Shown: piece after piece, positions 47,918-56,567 of the stretch
Numbering within the stretch: position 1 is the stretch's first letter
Layout of the letters: the number at the start of each line of letters is the position of its first letter
Origin: Streptomyces kaniharaensis
Lineage (GTDB): Bacteria; Actinomycetota; Actinomycetes; Streptomycetales; Streptomycetaceae
Direction: 5' to 3'
NCBI RefSeq assembly: GCF_009569385.1
Contig: NZ_WBOF01000007.1
Coordinates: forward strand, 1-64,000
Length of the DNA stretch: 64,000 nucleotides
The notes under the pieces: model-generated
What the model saw: the letters and a program-made list of their open reading frames with translations, nothing else
Told to the model about the DNA's origin: nothing
Databases searched by the model: none
Made by a program: the position numbers and the translations under genes

Positions 47918-47971
47918 ATCATCCCACCACCCGTAGCCCCGCCCCCATTCACGAACGAGGAGAACCCGCCC

Positions 47972-48358
47972 ATGCACCCGATACGCCTGATCTCGTTCGG
48001 CTACCTGCACCTCAAGGGCGGTCCGCCGCCGACCGCCGACCGCGTCGAGGACGTCCGCGACCGACTCCGTGACCCGGCCGCCGCCCGCGACATTCTCGAC
48101 CTCGACGGTCTCGACCCCCGCGTCCAGCGAATCGTCCTCAACACCCCCGGGGCCCGTGAGCTGATCGACAACCTCGCCGACTACGCGGGCCTTCCGGCCG
48201 GCCCCCGGCGCATCGCCATCGGATGTGCCGGGGGCCGGCACAGGGCATCTGGTCTTACCGAAATCCTCGCCCGCGAACTCCGCGACCGCGGCCACCAGGT
48301 CGAGGTCGAACACCTCCACGTCCATCTGCCCCGCGTCCTGAAGAACAGCGATCGGTGA
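47972..48358 (+). CDS. RapZ C-terminal-domain-like protein
   Basis: 128 residues, ATG at 47972 with GAGGAGAACCC upstream. It starts IRLISFGYLHLKGGPPP, and residues about 80-115 read IAIGCAGGRHRASGLTEILARELRDRGHQVEVEHLHVHLPR, matching the GCTGGxHRSV...V...HRD pattern of the RNA-binding C-terminal domain of RapZ. The N-terminal kinase-like domain of RapZ is absent. Binding to RNA or a sugar phosphate is a family-based inference. Confidence 0.7.
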   Translation: MHPIRLISFGYLHLKGGPPPTADRVEDVRDRLRDPAAARDILDLDGLDPRVQRIVLNTPGARELIDNLADYAGLPAGPRRIAIGCAGGRHRASGLTEILARELRDRGHQVEVEHLHVHLPRVLKNSDR

Positions 48359-48467
48359 CCGCTCTCGGCCCAGGCCGCTGGCGCGCTCCCTTCGCTGACG
48401 TCCTGGCACCGACGATCCGCACCCGCCGCCCGCCCAGCCCATCACCGCAACAACGAGAGGGAAGACC

Positions 48468-49328
48468 GTGATCCTGACCATCGCCATCCAGAACCTGCAA
48501 CGCGGCGGCCTGCTCGACGCAGACGGCGGCCACGAGGACCGATGGCCTCTCCTGGCCAAGCGGCTCGCCGCCGTCGAACCGGACCTGGTGCTGCTGCAGG
48601 AAGCCGAAGGCTGGGAGACCGCCGGCCACCGCCAGCTCGTCCGTGCCGAGCGCGACCTCGGCATGGACGGCCTCATCGCCCCGTCCCGCTCCGGCCGCGG
48701 CACCGCGTTGCTCTACAGGCGCGAGACCCTCGGCCGACGCATCGCCTGGAACACCGACTACACGGCCGACGAGATGCACCACGGCTTCGGCGTCGCCGGC
48801 TTCGACATCGGCCTGCCCGCCCCGCTCGCCGTAGCCAGCATCCACCTCACCCCGTACAGCGCGGACAAGGCCGTCACCGAGGCGGACTTCGCCGCCAGCC
48901 GCGCCTACCGGCACGGCCCCTACTGCATCCTCGGCGGCGACATCAACTACCCGCCCGCCGCCGGACCCGACCCGGCCTGGGACCGCATGCGCCCCTACAA
49001 CCGCGGCACCCGCACCCTGCTCACCGACCCGGCACTCGGTCGGCAGAGCGGCCCGGTCCCGGACCGGCGCGTCGCCTGGAAACTTGCCGCCAACGGTCTC
49101 AACGACGCGGCCTGGCACCTGTACCAACAGACCGGTAACGAAGCCCTGCTGCACCGCACCGGCGCCGACGACCGGATCGACCAGCTCTGGGTCTCCGCCC
49201 CGCTCGCCCCGGCCATCGTCTCGTACGCCCTGCTCGACACCCCGGCCGATGCGAGCGACCACCACGGCCTGGTCGTCGTCCTCGATACCGACCTCATCGA
49301 CACCAGCCAGCCGTGGGCGTACCGATAA
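48468..49328 (+). CDS. endonuclease/exonuclease/phosphatase (EEP) family protein
   Basis: 286 residues, GTG at 48468. EEP landmarks in order: TIAIQNLQRGG (Asn), LVLLQEAEGWET (Glu for metal), VASIHLTPYSA, YCILGGDINYPP (Asp/Asn catalytic pair), RIDQLWVSAPL (Asp) and DASDHHGLVVVLD (SDHxxL/V Asp-His pair). All key residues are present, so it should be an active metal-dependent phosphodiesterase or nuclease. No signal peptide. Confidence 0.8.
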   Translation: MILTIAIQNLQRGGLLDADGGHEDRWPLLAKRLAAVEPDLVLLQEAEGWETAGHRQLVRAERDLGMDGLIAPSRSGRGTALLYRRETLGRRIAWNTDYTADEMHHGFGVAGFDIGLPAPLAVASIHLTPYSADKAVTEADFAASRAYRHGPYCILGGDINYPPAAGPDPAWDRMRPYNRGTRTLLTDPALGRQSGPVPDRRVAWKLAANGLNDAAWHLYQQTGNEALLHRTGADDRIDQLWVSAPLAPAIVSYALLDTPADASDHHGLVVVLDTDLIDTSQPWAYR

Positions 49329-49744
49329 CCGGCCACTCCGCCACCATGCGCGCCGTCCACCCCACCGCCGCCCTGCCGGAGCACCAGCTCGATCAGGACC
49401 CGCGACTTCCTGACCTATCGCCGCCTAGGCGCTGACGCTGCCCACCATGACGCCCCGCTGACCGAGCCACCCAGGCCAGGACGGCGGGACGCCACGGTGC
49501 GCGGCGCGGCCACCCGGCCGGCACCCCAACCAGAGGCACCCCTCATACACACCGCCCGCACTGCCCGCTTCGCCGCCGCTTGCGCCCTGCTGCGCGTCGG
49601 GGCGGATGTCGGTGATCACTGGATTAACGCTGCAAAGGTCGTTCCTCGGCGTCTCACTTTCGAGGGGCAGTCGTCAACCATTGTCGGTGCGAGGAGCCGG
49701 ACGCCAGGCCCGTCCACCAAGGACGCCGCGAGCAGCCGGACGCC
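49329..49744. other. gap between convergent genes
   Basis: No well-supported gene. A 29-codon frame beginning at 49346 is too short to judge. GCCGGACGCCA occurs twice (near 49696 and 49736), just before the long hairpin that follows. Confidence 0.5.
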
Positions 49745-49806
49745 ACGCAGAAGGTCGGCCTGTCTGCGTGGCATCGGTGCCACGCAGACAGGCCGACCTT
49801 CTGCGT
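49745..49806. terminator. perfect 29-base-arm hairpin
   Basis: Left arm 49745-49773, loop TCGG, right arm 49778-49806, all 29 base pairs matched. The arm starts ACGCAGAAGGTCGGCCTGTC. It lies 30 bases past the parB stop and between convergent genes, so it could be a bidirectional terminator. It is far longer than most and may also be an RNA duplex source or a recombination relic. Confidence 0.7.
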
Positions 49807-49836
49807 TTCCCGATGGATTGACGCCCGCCGCTGGAG

Positions 49837-50814
49837 TCAGCCGACGATCTCCGCGTCCACTGGAGCAGCCGCCACTGCCGCCGCAGCCGTCTTCTTGGCA
49901 GCCGCCAAGCGCTTACCGAGACGCTGTAGCTCGATGTCCAGGTCTTCCAGGTGTCGATGGGCTGCGGCGGGGTCGGCCTCCACCGCGGACTTCAACGCGC
50001 GAGGGGCAAGCAGTGAGGCCACCCGGTCCCGCAGCACGGCTGCCGAGCGACTCAAGTCGCGCAGCTGCGCCACACCCGGCTGCTCCTCGGCTCCGAGGTC
50101 AGAAATTTCTGACCTCTGCTCGCTGGGGACGGGGTCAGAAATTTCTGACCCCGCCTTTTGCTCGGGGATGGCCGGCGTCGTTAGCTCGGCGGCGAGCTCG
50201 ACCAGCCTGGCTGCGGTGGGGCGCTTCTTGCCTTGCTCGGTCGCTTCGGTCACGCCGAGCTCGACGACCGTGCGGGCGGTCTTCAGGTCATGGGAGGCGA
50301 TGACCGCCGCCACTGCCTTGCGGGCTGAGGCGCGGCTCAGGTACTGGGTGAGTTCGGGCCCCAGCTCTGCGACAGCCCGTGCCCGAGCCGCGTCCTGCAT
50401 CAGCTCGAAGATGTATTTCTCGTCCACGTCCAGGACCCCGGACGCCCACACGGCGAAATTCGTATGGCCGGCGACCACATGCAGCTCTCGCTGCTGCGCG
50501 GTCTCCAACAGGACGCCCTTGTTGAGCACCACGAAGTCCTCGGCCCGCCGCCCGAGGCCGTCGATCTCGATCAGCCGCTCGGTGACATAGGCGAGCTGCT
50601 CCTCGGGGGTGCCCGTGATGTCCTCGGCGGTGAGCACCCGGCCGCCCGCGAAGACGCTCGGCGCGCCCTGAGTATCCACAATCGCCGGCAGCGCGGAAGT
50701 GGCAGCCTTCTGTGCTGCGGCCTGCTGCAGCTCGGCGGGCACCGCCGGATCGACCGCGGAGTCCGGCGACTTCTTCAGCCGGCTGGTCCCGGCCTGGATC
50801 AGCTTGTTGGCCAT
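49837..50814 (-). CDS. parB: ParB-like partition protein
   Basis: 325 residues; ATG at 50814 overlaps the parA stop (TAATG). A basic N-terminus (MANKLIQAGTSRLKKSP) precedes a central helical DNA-binding region (EEQLAYVTERLIEIDGLGR, FVVLNKGVLLETAQQRELH, NFAVWASGVLDVDEKYIFELMQDAARARAVAELG) and a C-terminal coil (HLEDLDIELQRLGKRLAAAKKT). It lacks the GERR box of chromosomal ParB, so it is a plasmid-type partner. Two palindromes inside its coding sequence are candidate parS sites; they encode repeated SEISD. Confidence 0.7.
   Translation of the reverse strand: MANKLIQAGTSRLKKSPDSAVDPAVPAELQQAAAQKAATSALPAIVDTQGAPSVFAGGRVLTAEDITGTPEEQLAYVTERLIEIDGLGRRAEDFVVLNKGVLLETAQQRELHVVAGHTNFAVWASGVLDVDEKYIFELMQDAARARAVAELGPELTQYLSRASARKAVAAVIASHDLKTARTVVELGVTEATEQGKKRPTAARLVELAAELTTPAIPEQKAGSEISDPVPSEQRSEISDLGAEEQPGVAQLRDLSRSAAVLRDRVASLLAPRALKSAVEADPAAAHRHLEDLDIELQRLGKRLAAAKKTAAAAVAAAPVDAEIVG
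50095..50116. promoter_or_regulatory. parS-like palindrome 1 (inside parB)
   Basis: A 22-base perfect palindrome with core GGTCAGAAATTTCTGACC (50097-50114). It is AT-rich in the centre, unlike the coding sequence around it. Confidence 0.7.
50130..50153. promoter_or_regulatory. parS-like palindrome 2 (inside parB)
   Basis: A 24-base perfect palindrome with the same 18-base core at 50133-50150, 36 bases from the first. Confidence 0.7.
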
Positions 50815-51614
50815 TACAGGGACACTCCTGCCGCAGTGAGGATTCGGTCGTAGGCATCCGTGAGCGCCTGGGCCTCCTTGCCGGTGGCCGCGGTGATCGG
50901 CACGCAGGCAAACCGCGTCTGCTGGCGCAGCGAGTGCCGGGGAATCGCAAGATCGTCGAGGTACAACTCCCCGTAGGTCTCCGCCAGGTAGCCCCCTATG
51001 GCGTCCTTCAGGGTGCTGCGCCCGCCGGGGACGATGGAGGGGACGATGCCCACCACCCGCAGGTCCGGGTTCATGCCGAGGTCCTTGACCAGCTTGATGG
51101 TCGCGAGGGCCTCCTTGGCGCCGATGCGCCCGTCCTCGTCGAGGGTCGCCGGGATGATCACGTCGGTCGCTGCGACGAGGGCCGACGTGACCAGCTTGCC
51201 GCCAGCGCGCGGCGGCAAATCAAGGATGCCGACCGAACCAGGCTTTATGGCGCCTTTCAGAGCAAGCCGCAGGCGGAACTCCAGCCCGACCGCGACATTG
51301 TCGGTCTCTCGGTTGGCAAGGGCCCGTTCCGCTGCGATCACCTGGACTCCTGGCCACGCGTCGGACGCCGGGGCGAAGGCTTCGGCGGCCAGCCCGGTCT
51401 CGCCCTGGGGGTCGAGGGCGAGCAGGTCGTTCATGGTGAAGGCCGGGGCCTGGTCTTCGGAGATGCCGAGTTCGGCGGTGAACGTGCCGCGAGGGTCGAG
51501 ATCTCCGGCTACGACGTCCAGACGTCGCTTGCGGGCAGCGGCTGTCAGGCCGGCCGCCAGGGCGCTTTTGCCGACGCCGCCCTTCTCGCTGTAGACCGCG
51601 ATCACTCTGCTCAT
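50814..51614 (-). CDS. parA: ParA-family partition ATPase
   Basis: 266 residues from ATG 51614. Deviant Walker A VIAVYSEKGGVGKSALAAGL (about 4-23), A-prime DVVAGDLDPRGTFT, Walker B GSVGILDLPPRAGG and a long C-terminal helical part with VVGIVPSIVPGGRSTL. ParA ATPases move plasmid copies along the nucleoid with ParB and parS. Gene order parA-parB with one-base overlap is typical. ATP-binding Lys residues are intact. Confidence 0.85.
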   Translation of the reverse strand: MSRVIAVYSEKGGVGKSALAAGLTAAARKRRLDVVAGDLDPRGTFTAELGISEDQAPAFTMNDLLALDPQGETGLAAEAFAPASDAWPGVQVIAAERALANRETDNVAVGLEFRLRLALKGAIKPGSVGILDLPPRAGGKLVTSALVAATDVIIPATLDEDGRIGAKEALATIKLVKDLGMNPDLRVVGIVPSIVPGGRSTLKDAIGGYLAETYGELYLDDLAIPRHSLRQQTRFACVPITAATGKEAQALTDAYDRILTAAGVSL

Positions 51615-52102
51615 GCCCGGCCCCTCTGACCGTTGAATGCCCAATACACGGAAGGCAGGCTATCTGGGGCGCAGTGGCGCGAAGAACACCGCGGGCGTGT
51701 CATCACATTTCCGCCCACCGCTAAAGCGGCGACCGGGCCCCGGCACCAGGCTTTCCACGGCGCCGACCTCGGTGAGGGAGCGGGTGGTCTTTACGCCGTA
51801 AAGATCGCCCGCCGTGCCACGCGAGGCCGGGAAGTCGCTGTCACAGATCATGGGTTTCGGCGCCGTCCAGGGGCCCGGCTCCACCAGGGTCGGAGCCATG
51901 ACGGGCTTCGAGGAGCGGTCTCTCTACTGGCGCCCCGGCGAGGCGGTGTCGGCCCTGTTCGAGCGACTGTGGCCCTACGGGAACTGACCGTAGCCCAGGA
52001 CTCACCCGGACAGCGTGATCATGTCGCCCGCTGGGCATGGAACCCGCACAGCGAAGGGCCGCCTCCCCCTGCTTCGAACGGGGGGAAACGGCCCTTCGCT
52101 GA
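51615..52102. other. gap upstream of parA, with palindrome and terminator
   Basis: No strong gene. A palindrome TCTTTACG-C-CGTAAAGA lies at 51788-51804, a plausible operator for parAB or a neighbour. A 45-codon plus-strand frame (51850-51987) ending FEERSLYWRPGEAVSALFERL has protein-like composition but no ribosome binding site and may be a gene remnant. Confidence 0.45.
52050..52100 (-). terminator. hairpin terminator downstream of the DUF397 gene
   Basis: AGCGAAGGGCCG (52050-52061) and CGGCCCTTCGCT (52089-52100) pair perfectly, with an inner TCCCCC/GGGGGGA stem. It lies just beyond the DUF397 stop. Confidence 0.65.
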
Positions 52103-52330
52103 TCAGACGCCGAAGTTCCGGGCGAACGCTACGAGACCGGCGAAGGCCTCCGGTGTGACGAGCAGGGCCGGCCCGGCGGGGTCCTTCGAGTCGCGGATGG
52201 CCACCGCTTCGAAGCGGGTGGCAGTCAGGTCGGCGACCTCGACGCAGTTGTTGCCGGATCCACCGCTGTAGGACGACTTGAACCAGTCGGCCACGCCGGC
52301 GAGTTCGGGAGCAGTGATGTGGTGGGTCAT
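52103..52330 (-). CDS. DUF397 protein
   Basis: 75 residues, ATG at 52330 overlapping the XRE stop (ATGA). The DUF397 pattern is clear: WFKSSYSGGSGNNCVEVADL, VAIRDSKDPAGPALLVTPEAFAGLVAF. Streptomyces chromosomes and plasmids carry many XRE/DUF397 pairs in which the small protein works with the regulator. Confidence 0.85.
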   Translation of the reverse strand: MTHHITAPELAGVADWFKSSYSGGSGNNCVEVADLTATRFEAVAIRDSKDPAGPALLVTPEAFAGLVAFARNFGV

Positions 52331-53199
52331 GAGGTGATCTCTCGGGTGAGTTGTTGCAGGAACTCCGGTGTCGCCTCGGAGGGGAGGGCCGAGCGGGACA
52401 GCGCCTCGAACATCCGAGTGAACCGGCCGACTTCGCGGGACTTGTCTGTGAGGGACATACCGGCCCCTGTGTCGAGCTGGACCGTCATGGGCAGCTTGTC
52501 GCCGAGGTCCAGGAGCGTGAAATCGGAGAGCGACAGGTAGCCGCGAACTGACTGGGGCAGGATCTGCACGGTCACGTGGTCGAGCTTCGCAATCCGGGTG
52601 ATCTCCTCGTACTGCTCGCGCATGATGTCCACGTCCCCGGCCACGTACCGTAGCGCCGGCTCGTACAGGATCGCCCACAGCTTGACAGGATCGTCGGAGG
52701 TCACCACCCGGTCCTTGCGCTTCATCCGCAGGGCCACGCTCTTCTGGATGAACTCCGTCGTGGATTCCTCGATCGGCTTGGCGATCTCGTGTTGCGCCTT
52801 TGCGTACCGCTCGGTCTGCAGCAGTCCGAGTACGCACGTGGGGTGGTAGGCGCGTATGGCCTGAGCCGCGGACTCGACGCCGAGGAAGCGCGGCATCGAG
52901 GGCGACATCGTCGCCACCGTGTACGGCGTCCACCAGTCCTGGCGCGAGGCGGTCCGCTGGAGCTCCACCAGGCGTTCGGTTTCGTCCTCGTCGTCAACGC
53001 CGTACCGGGTGAGGAGCTTGCGCAGGTCCCCGGCGTTGCGGAGGTCCTGGAAGCCGGTCTCGACGCGCTGGAGTTTCGTCTCGCTGAACGACAGCCCCTT
53101 GACGGCGTCCTCGAGCGTGATGCCGGCCTGCTGACGCAGCTCCCGAAGCTCGTGCCCGAGTTCGATCCGCCGTGCTGTCGGCCTCGGCCGTGCTGCCAC
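52327..53199 (-). CDS. XRE regulator with DUF5753 C-terminus
   Basis: 290 residues from GTG 53199, which has GGAGG seven bases upstream; an ATG at 53220 lies before that site and is less likely. N-terminal HTH (about 10-65): LGHELRELRQQAGITLEDAVKGLSFSETKLQRVETG. The rest is the DUF5753-type domain (YHPTCVLGLLQTERYAKA, ALRMKRKDRVV, WAILYEPALRY, VQILPQSVRGYLSLSDFTLLD). Partner of the DUF397 gene; such WhiJ-like pairs control development or antibiotic genes. Confidence 0.85.
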   Translation of the reverse strand: MAARPRPTARRIELGHELRELRQQAGITLEDAVKGLSFSETKLQRVETGFQDLRNAGDLRKLLTRYGVDDEDETERLVELQRTASRQDWWTPYTVATMSPSMPRFLGVESAAQAIRAYHPTCVLGLLQTERYAKAQHEIAKPIEESTTEFIQKSVALRMKRKDRVVTSDDPVKLWAILYEPALRYVAGDVDIMREQYEEITRIAKLDHVTVQILPQSVRGYLSLSDFTLLDLGDKLPMTVQLDTGAGMSLTDKSREVGRFTRMFEALSRSALPSEATPEFLQQLTREITS

Positions 53200-53483
53200 G
53201 TGCTCACCTCCGGAGTGCATGCGTCTACCGTCCGTACCGATCCGCGCAGTGTTGCACGTCACATGCACGCCGTGCCAGGCCATGCGTTTGCGATGGCATG
53301 TGCCACTTCTCCTTCGTCGGGGGATTCAGCGCCGATGCCGTTGCAGATTCAGCGTAGACGCGCCACCGTGGTGGCACGCCCTGGTTGACGGGGCATCAGA
53401 GACGGTCAGTCGAGGCCCGCGAGACGCCGACGACCGCCACCTCCACCATCGGACTGCGGAGGTCTTCGTGCGTCGATCTGCTG
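53200..53483. promoter_or_regulatory. divergent region upstream of the XRE gene
   Basis: No gene. It contains several ATGC/GCAT half-sites (for example GCATGCG, CACATGCACG, GGCATGTG between 53215 and 53305), likely promoter and operator sequences of the XRE/DUF397 pair and of the plus-strand genes. Confidence 0.4.
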
Positions 53484-53732
53484 ATGACCAGCTTCGCCGC
53501 CGGGTGTCGGTCGACATCGCGGCGGGCCCTGCCAGGCCGGCTGGCACGTGCGGACCTGGACGAGCTCCTGAAGCGGGTGTATCCCGCCGGCGCCCCTCGG
53601 GGCGCGTGGTGTCGACAGCCGGACGGCACCGAGGTCTTCGTCGAAGGCTTCGAACGCGCCTTGCGCCGCGCCACGGTCCTGCGGCGGCTGGAAGATGGAC
53701 GGTGGCTCAGGAAGTACCGGGGGCCGGCGTGA
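53484..53732 (+). CDS. small basic protein coupled to the HATPase gene
   Basis: 82 residues from ATG 53484 (start uncertain, no clear ribosome binding site). After a Ser/Arg-rich N-terminus it reads ADLDELLKRVYPAGAPRGAW, RQPDGTEVFVEGFERALRRATVLRRLEDGRWLRKY, with protein-like periodicity. Its stop overlaps the next GTG (GTGA). No family recognised. Confidence 0.45.
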   Translation: MTSFAAGCRSTSRRALPGRLARADLDELLKRVYPAGAPRGAWCRQPDGTEVFVEGFERALRRATVLRRLEDGRWLRKYRGPA

Positions 53733-54151
53733 CGACCACCGAACTCGCTCCCACCGGGCCGGCTCCCCGGCCCCGCCCGGCCACGGCATCCCTGCACTAC
53801 CGCCCAGAGTCGGCACGGGCCGCCCGCCTGCTCGTCCGGGGCAAGCTCACGGAATGGGGCCTGACCGAGCTGGTCGACCCGGCCGAGCTGATCGTCACGG
53901 AGCTGGTCTCCAATGCCTGCAAGACCGGCTGCCTGACGTTCATGCAGGTGGCCGTCCGACGCCCCGCCCCGGGATTCGTCCGAGTCTGCGTGCGGGACGG
54001 CTCCCTGGAGCTGCCGGTGCTGCTGGAGGCCGGCGACGACGAGGAGTGCCACCGCGGGCTCGCCCTGGTCCACGAACTGACCAGCGGCCGGTGGGGGACC
54101 ACCCTCGAGCCCCGGGGCAAGAGCGTGCACGCCGACCTCCCGATCCCCTGA
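53729..54151 (+). CDS. HATPase_c anti-sigma-factor-like protein
   Basis: 140 residues from GTG 53729. GHKL-fold motifs: PAELIVTELVSNACKTG (N box with Glu and Asn), VRVCVRDGS (G1-like) and HRGLALVHELTSGRWG (G2-like), as in the RsbW/SpoIIAB-like proteins abundant in Streptomyces. The G1 Asp is present (RDGS), so ATP binding is plausible. Its partner is unknown. Confidence 0.75.
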   Translation: MTTTELAPTGPAPRPRPATASLHYRPESARAARLLVRGKLTEWGLTELVDPAELIVTELVSNACKTGCLTFMQVAVRRPAPGFVRVCVRDGSLELPVLLEAGDDEECHRGLALVHELTSGRWGTTLEPRGKSVHADLPIP

Positions 54152-54261
54152 CCGCACGTCATCCCGTCAACCGGCCGAAGTCGGCCACGACACAAGCCAT
54201 CGCTGTCCGTTACTGCGTGACTACGATTCATCGCTTCGGCTCACCCATCAAGGAGTACCGC

Positions 54262-54996
54262 GTGGAAGGAACCACCACCGCCATGAGCCCGCCCGAAACG
54301 CTGAGGCCCGCGAGCGTGCGGGACAGCTGGCAGGCGCTCGCTGACGGCCTGCACGTGCAGCGGGTGCACCTGCACCAGGACCAGTGGCGCCGGGCTGCGA
54401 CGCTTCCGCCCGATCAGCTCGGGCTGCCCGCCGAGTTGGACCCGATCGACCTGGTGTCGAAGCCGGTGCTCGTGGTGCCGTGCGACGACGACCTGATCGG
54501 CGCCGCCGGCCTCACGCCGTGGATCGAGGTGCCGTACCGGCTCGGCCACGACCGCACCGCGAGCGGCCCGCTCACCCTCGCGGTGGACGAGGTGGCCCGG
54601 ATGCTGGCCAAGGATCTGGACGGCGGCCTTGAGGCGGCCGTGCACGGCGCGACCCGTTCCAGTGCCTGGTGGGTGGGGGTGTTCGCCGTCATCCACCACG
54701 AGAGCGGCCGAAGCGCTTCCCTGGAGATGCTCCAGTCCGCCGCGCGGGCCGTCGCACTCGGCACGGGGATGCGCGTCCTTCGCGCGGCGCTTCGGACCCG
54801 GGGCGAGGACAGCGCGGTTCTGCGGGCCGCGTACTGCCGGGCCGTCGCCGAGACCGTCGTGCTGGAGGCATCGCTGCCGCAGCTGCTCGGCGAGATCGGC
54901 GGAATGCGGCTCACCGACCTGGTCACCACCTCGGTGCCGTGGCGCGGGCAGTTCACCAAGTACCAGTCGGGCACCGGAGCGGGGCAGGTGGAGTAG
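54262..54996 (+). CDS. hypothetical protein heading the modification cluster
   Basis: 244 residues from GTG 54262; AAGGAG lies seven bases upstream. The N-terminal part reads DSWQALADGLHVQRVHLHQDQW; the middle LVVPCDDDLIGAAGLTPWIEVPYRLGHDR; the C-terminal half is helical (MLQSAARAVALGTGMRVLRAALR). No family recognised. It is two bases from the thymidylate-kinase-like gene and looks like the first gene of the operon. Confidence 0.55.
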   Translation: MEGTTTAMSPPETLRPASVRDSWQALADGLHVQRVHLHQDQWRRAATLPPDQLGLPAELDPIDLVSKPVLVVPCDDDLIGAAGLTPWIEVPYRLGHDRTASGPLTLAVDEVARMLAKDLDGGLEAAVHGATRSSAWWVGVFAVIHHESGRSASLEMLQSAARAVALGTGMRVLRAALRTRGEDSAVLRAAYCRAVAETVVLEASLPQLLGEIGGMRLTDLVTTSVPWRGQFTKYQSGTGAGQVE

Positions 54997-54998
54997 GG

Positions 54999-55667
54999 AT
55001 GGACCAGTTTCCGTTCGTCGTGATCGAGGGCCTGGACGGCAGCGGCAAGACCACGTTGCGCAAAGGGCTGTTCAGGCTGTTCGACAACCTCTACGGGGTG
55101 ACGCCGCTGTCGGTGCTCACCACGAACTTCCTCGCCCCCGAGGTGGCCGCGGACCTGGTGGACGGCAAGTACGCGCCCACCGAGGCCAACCGCGGGCGCT
55201 ACTTGCAGGCCCTGCGCGCCGACAAACAGGCCACCATCGAGCGCCTGATCGCGCCGGCGCTGTCGCAGCGGCCGGTGATCGCGGACCGGTGGCTGCTGTC
55301 GGAGCTTGCCTTTTTCCAGGTCAAGCATGGCCAGACGCCGCAGGCCACCTACGGCGGGCTCGCCGACGCGATCGACCTGGTGCCGGATCTGACGCTCATC
55401 CTGGACGCGCCCACCAGCACCACGATGCAGCGAGCCGCCTCTCGCAGCGCGGGGGACTCGGTGCGCGACGACTGGGACGTGGACCACGTGCAGACGATCG
55501 TGCGGGTCACCTACCGGGCGATCACCGCCAGCCCGGCCGCGTTCCCGAAGATCGGGCCGACCGTGACGATCGACGCCAACCAGCTCCGGGCCGACGTGCT
55601 CGCGAACGCCTGGACCGCGCTGCTGGAACGCGGCCTGACCCCCGACCTGGAAGGAAGCCTCCAGTGA
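54999..55667 (+). CDS. thymidylate-kinase-like protein
   Basis: 222 residues, ATG at 54999. Walker A FVVIEGLDGSGKTTLRKGL (about 6-24) is the dTMP-kinase signature; VIADRWLLSELAFFQ matches the family's DRY/W block and LTLILDAPTSTTMQRAASR the LDxxPxxxxxR block, where the usual Asp-Pro is APT. C-terminus helical. The next gene overlaps by four bases. In this context it may act on a nucleotide-linked intermediate rather than on dTMP; that is inference. Confidence 0.75.
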   Translation: MDQFPFVVIEGLDGSGKTTLRKGLFRLFDNLYGVTPLSVLTTNFLAPEVAADLVDGKYAPTEANRGRYLQALRADKQATIERLIAPALSQRPVIADRWLLSELAFFQVKHGQTPQATYGGLADAIDLVPDLTLILDAPTSTTMQRAASRSAGDSVRDDWDVDHVQTIVRVTYRAITASPAAFPKIGPTVTIDANQLRADVLANAWTALLERGLTPDLEGSLQ

Positions 55668-56533
55668 GCGCCGCCATGTCCGAGATATCCGCGGCCGGCC
55701 GCCTGCGGGCCGCCCTGCGTGACGCCGCCGCCTCCCGGCGGCCCGTGCAGGCGATCGGCGCGGTCAACGCCATGGCCGCGCGGGTCGCCGTCGAGGCCGG
55801 GTTCGACGCGCTGTGGGTGTCAGGCCTGGAGGTGTCGGCCGCCTACGGGCTGGCGGATGAGAACCTGCTCGGCTCCCGGGACCTGGCCGACGTCGTCACC
55901 TCGCTCCGTCGCGTCACCGACCTGCCGGTGATCGTCGACGTGGACAATGCCGCCGGCACCGGGGCGTCGGCGGCGCGATTCGGGTTCGACCTCCAGGCAG
56001 CCGGAGCGGCGGCCGTCTGCCTGGAGGACAGCCGTTACCCCAAGTGCAACTCGTTCTCCGAACACCGCGCCCAGGCGATGGCGGAGACGGAGGCGGTGTG
56101 CGGGCAGATCAAGGAACTCAAGGCTGCCGCCCCCGGCCTGCTGCTGATCGCCCGCACGGAAACGTTGATCTGCGGCGGCAGCATGGACGACGCGCTGGCC
56201 CGCGCCGCCTCCTACGAGGCGGCCGGAGCGGACGCCGTGCTCGTGCACTCCAAGGACACCGCCGGCAATCAGGCGCTGGAGGTGGGCCGCCGCTGGTCCG
56301 GCGTGCCGCTGGTCACCGTCCCCACCGCCTTCCCGCACCTGGACCGCCGGCTCCTCGGGGAGGCCGGGTTCGTCCTGGCGATCTACGCCAACCAGCTGAC
56401 GCGCGCCGCACTGGCCGCGATGCACCGAGCCGCTGTCGGCTTCCGTGCCACGGGCGTCTTCGAGGCCTGCCAGCTCGCCGACGTCCAGGACCTCATGCGC
56501 GTCGGCGACCCCGACGCCCGCGCCTGCCTGTGA
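55664..56533 (+). CDS. PEP-mutase / isocitrate-lyase superfamily enzyme
   Basis: 289 residues from GTG 55664 (GTGA overlap). TIM-barrel landmarks: AIGAVNAMAARVAVEAGFDALWVSG, LPVIVDVDNAAGTGA (metal-binding DxD region), AAAVCLEDSRYPKCNSF, LLIARTETLICGG, YEAAGADAVLVHSKD. The PEP-mutase hallmark EDK-x5-NS reads EDS-x5-NS here: Lys is replaced by Ser while Asn-Ser is kept. It may form or break a P-C or C-C bond, but the changed residue warns against calling it a phosphonate mutase. Confidence 0.75.
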   Translation: MSAAMSEISAAGRLRAALRDAAASRRPVQAIGAVNAMAARVAVEAGFDALWVSGLEVSAAYGLADENLLGSRDLADVVTSLRRVTDLPVIVDVDNAAGTGASAARFGFDLQAAGAAAVCLEDSRYPKCNSFSEHRAQAMAETEAVCGQIKELKAAAPGLLLIARTETLICGGSMDDALARAASYEAAGADAVLVHSKDTAGNQALEVGRRWSGVPLVTVPTAFPHLDRRLLGEAGFVLAIYANQLTRAALAAMHRAAVGFRATGVFEACQLADVQDLMRVGDPDARACL

Positions 56534-56567
56534 CACCCCTGCTCCGACAACCAGTACGGAGGCACCC

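Noticed and set aside
51850..51987. 45-codon plus-strand frame as a gene
   Set aside because: No ribosome binding site and no partner; kept only as a possible remnant in the gap description.
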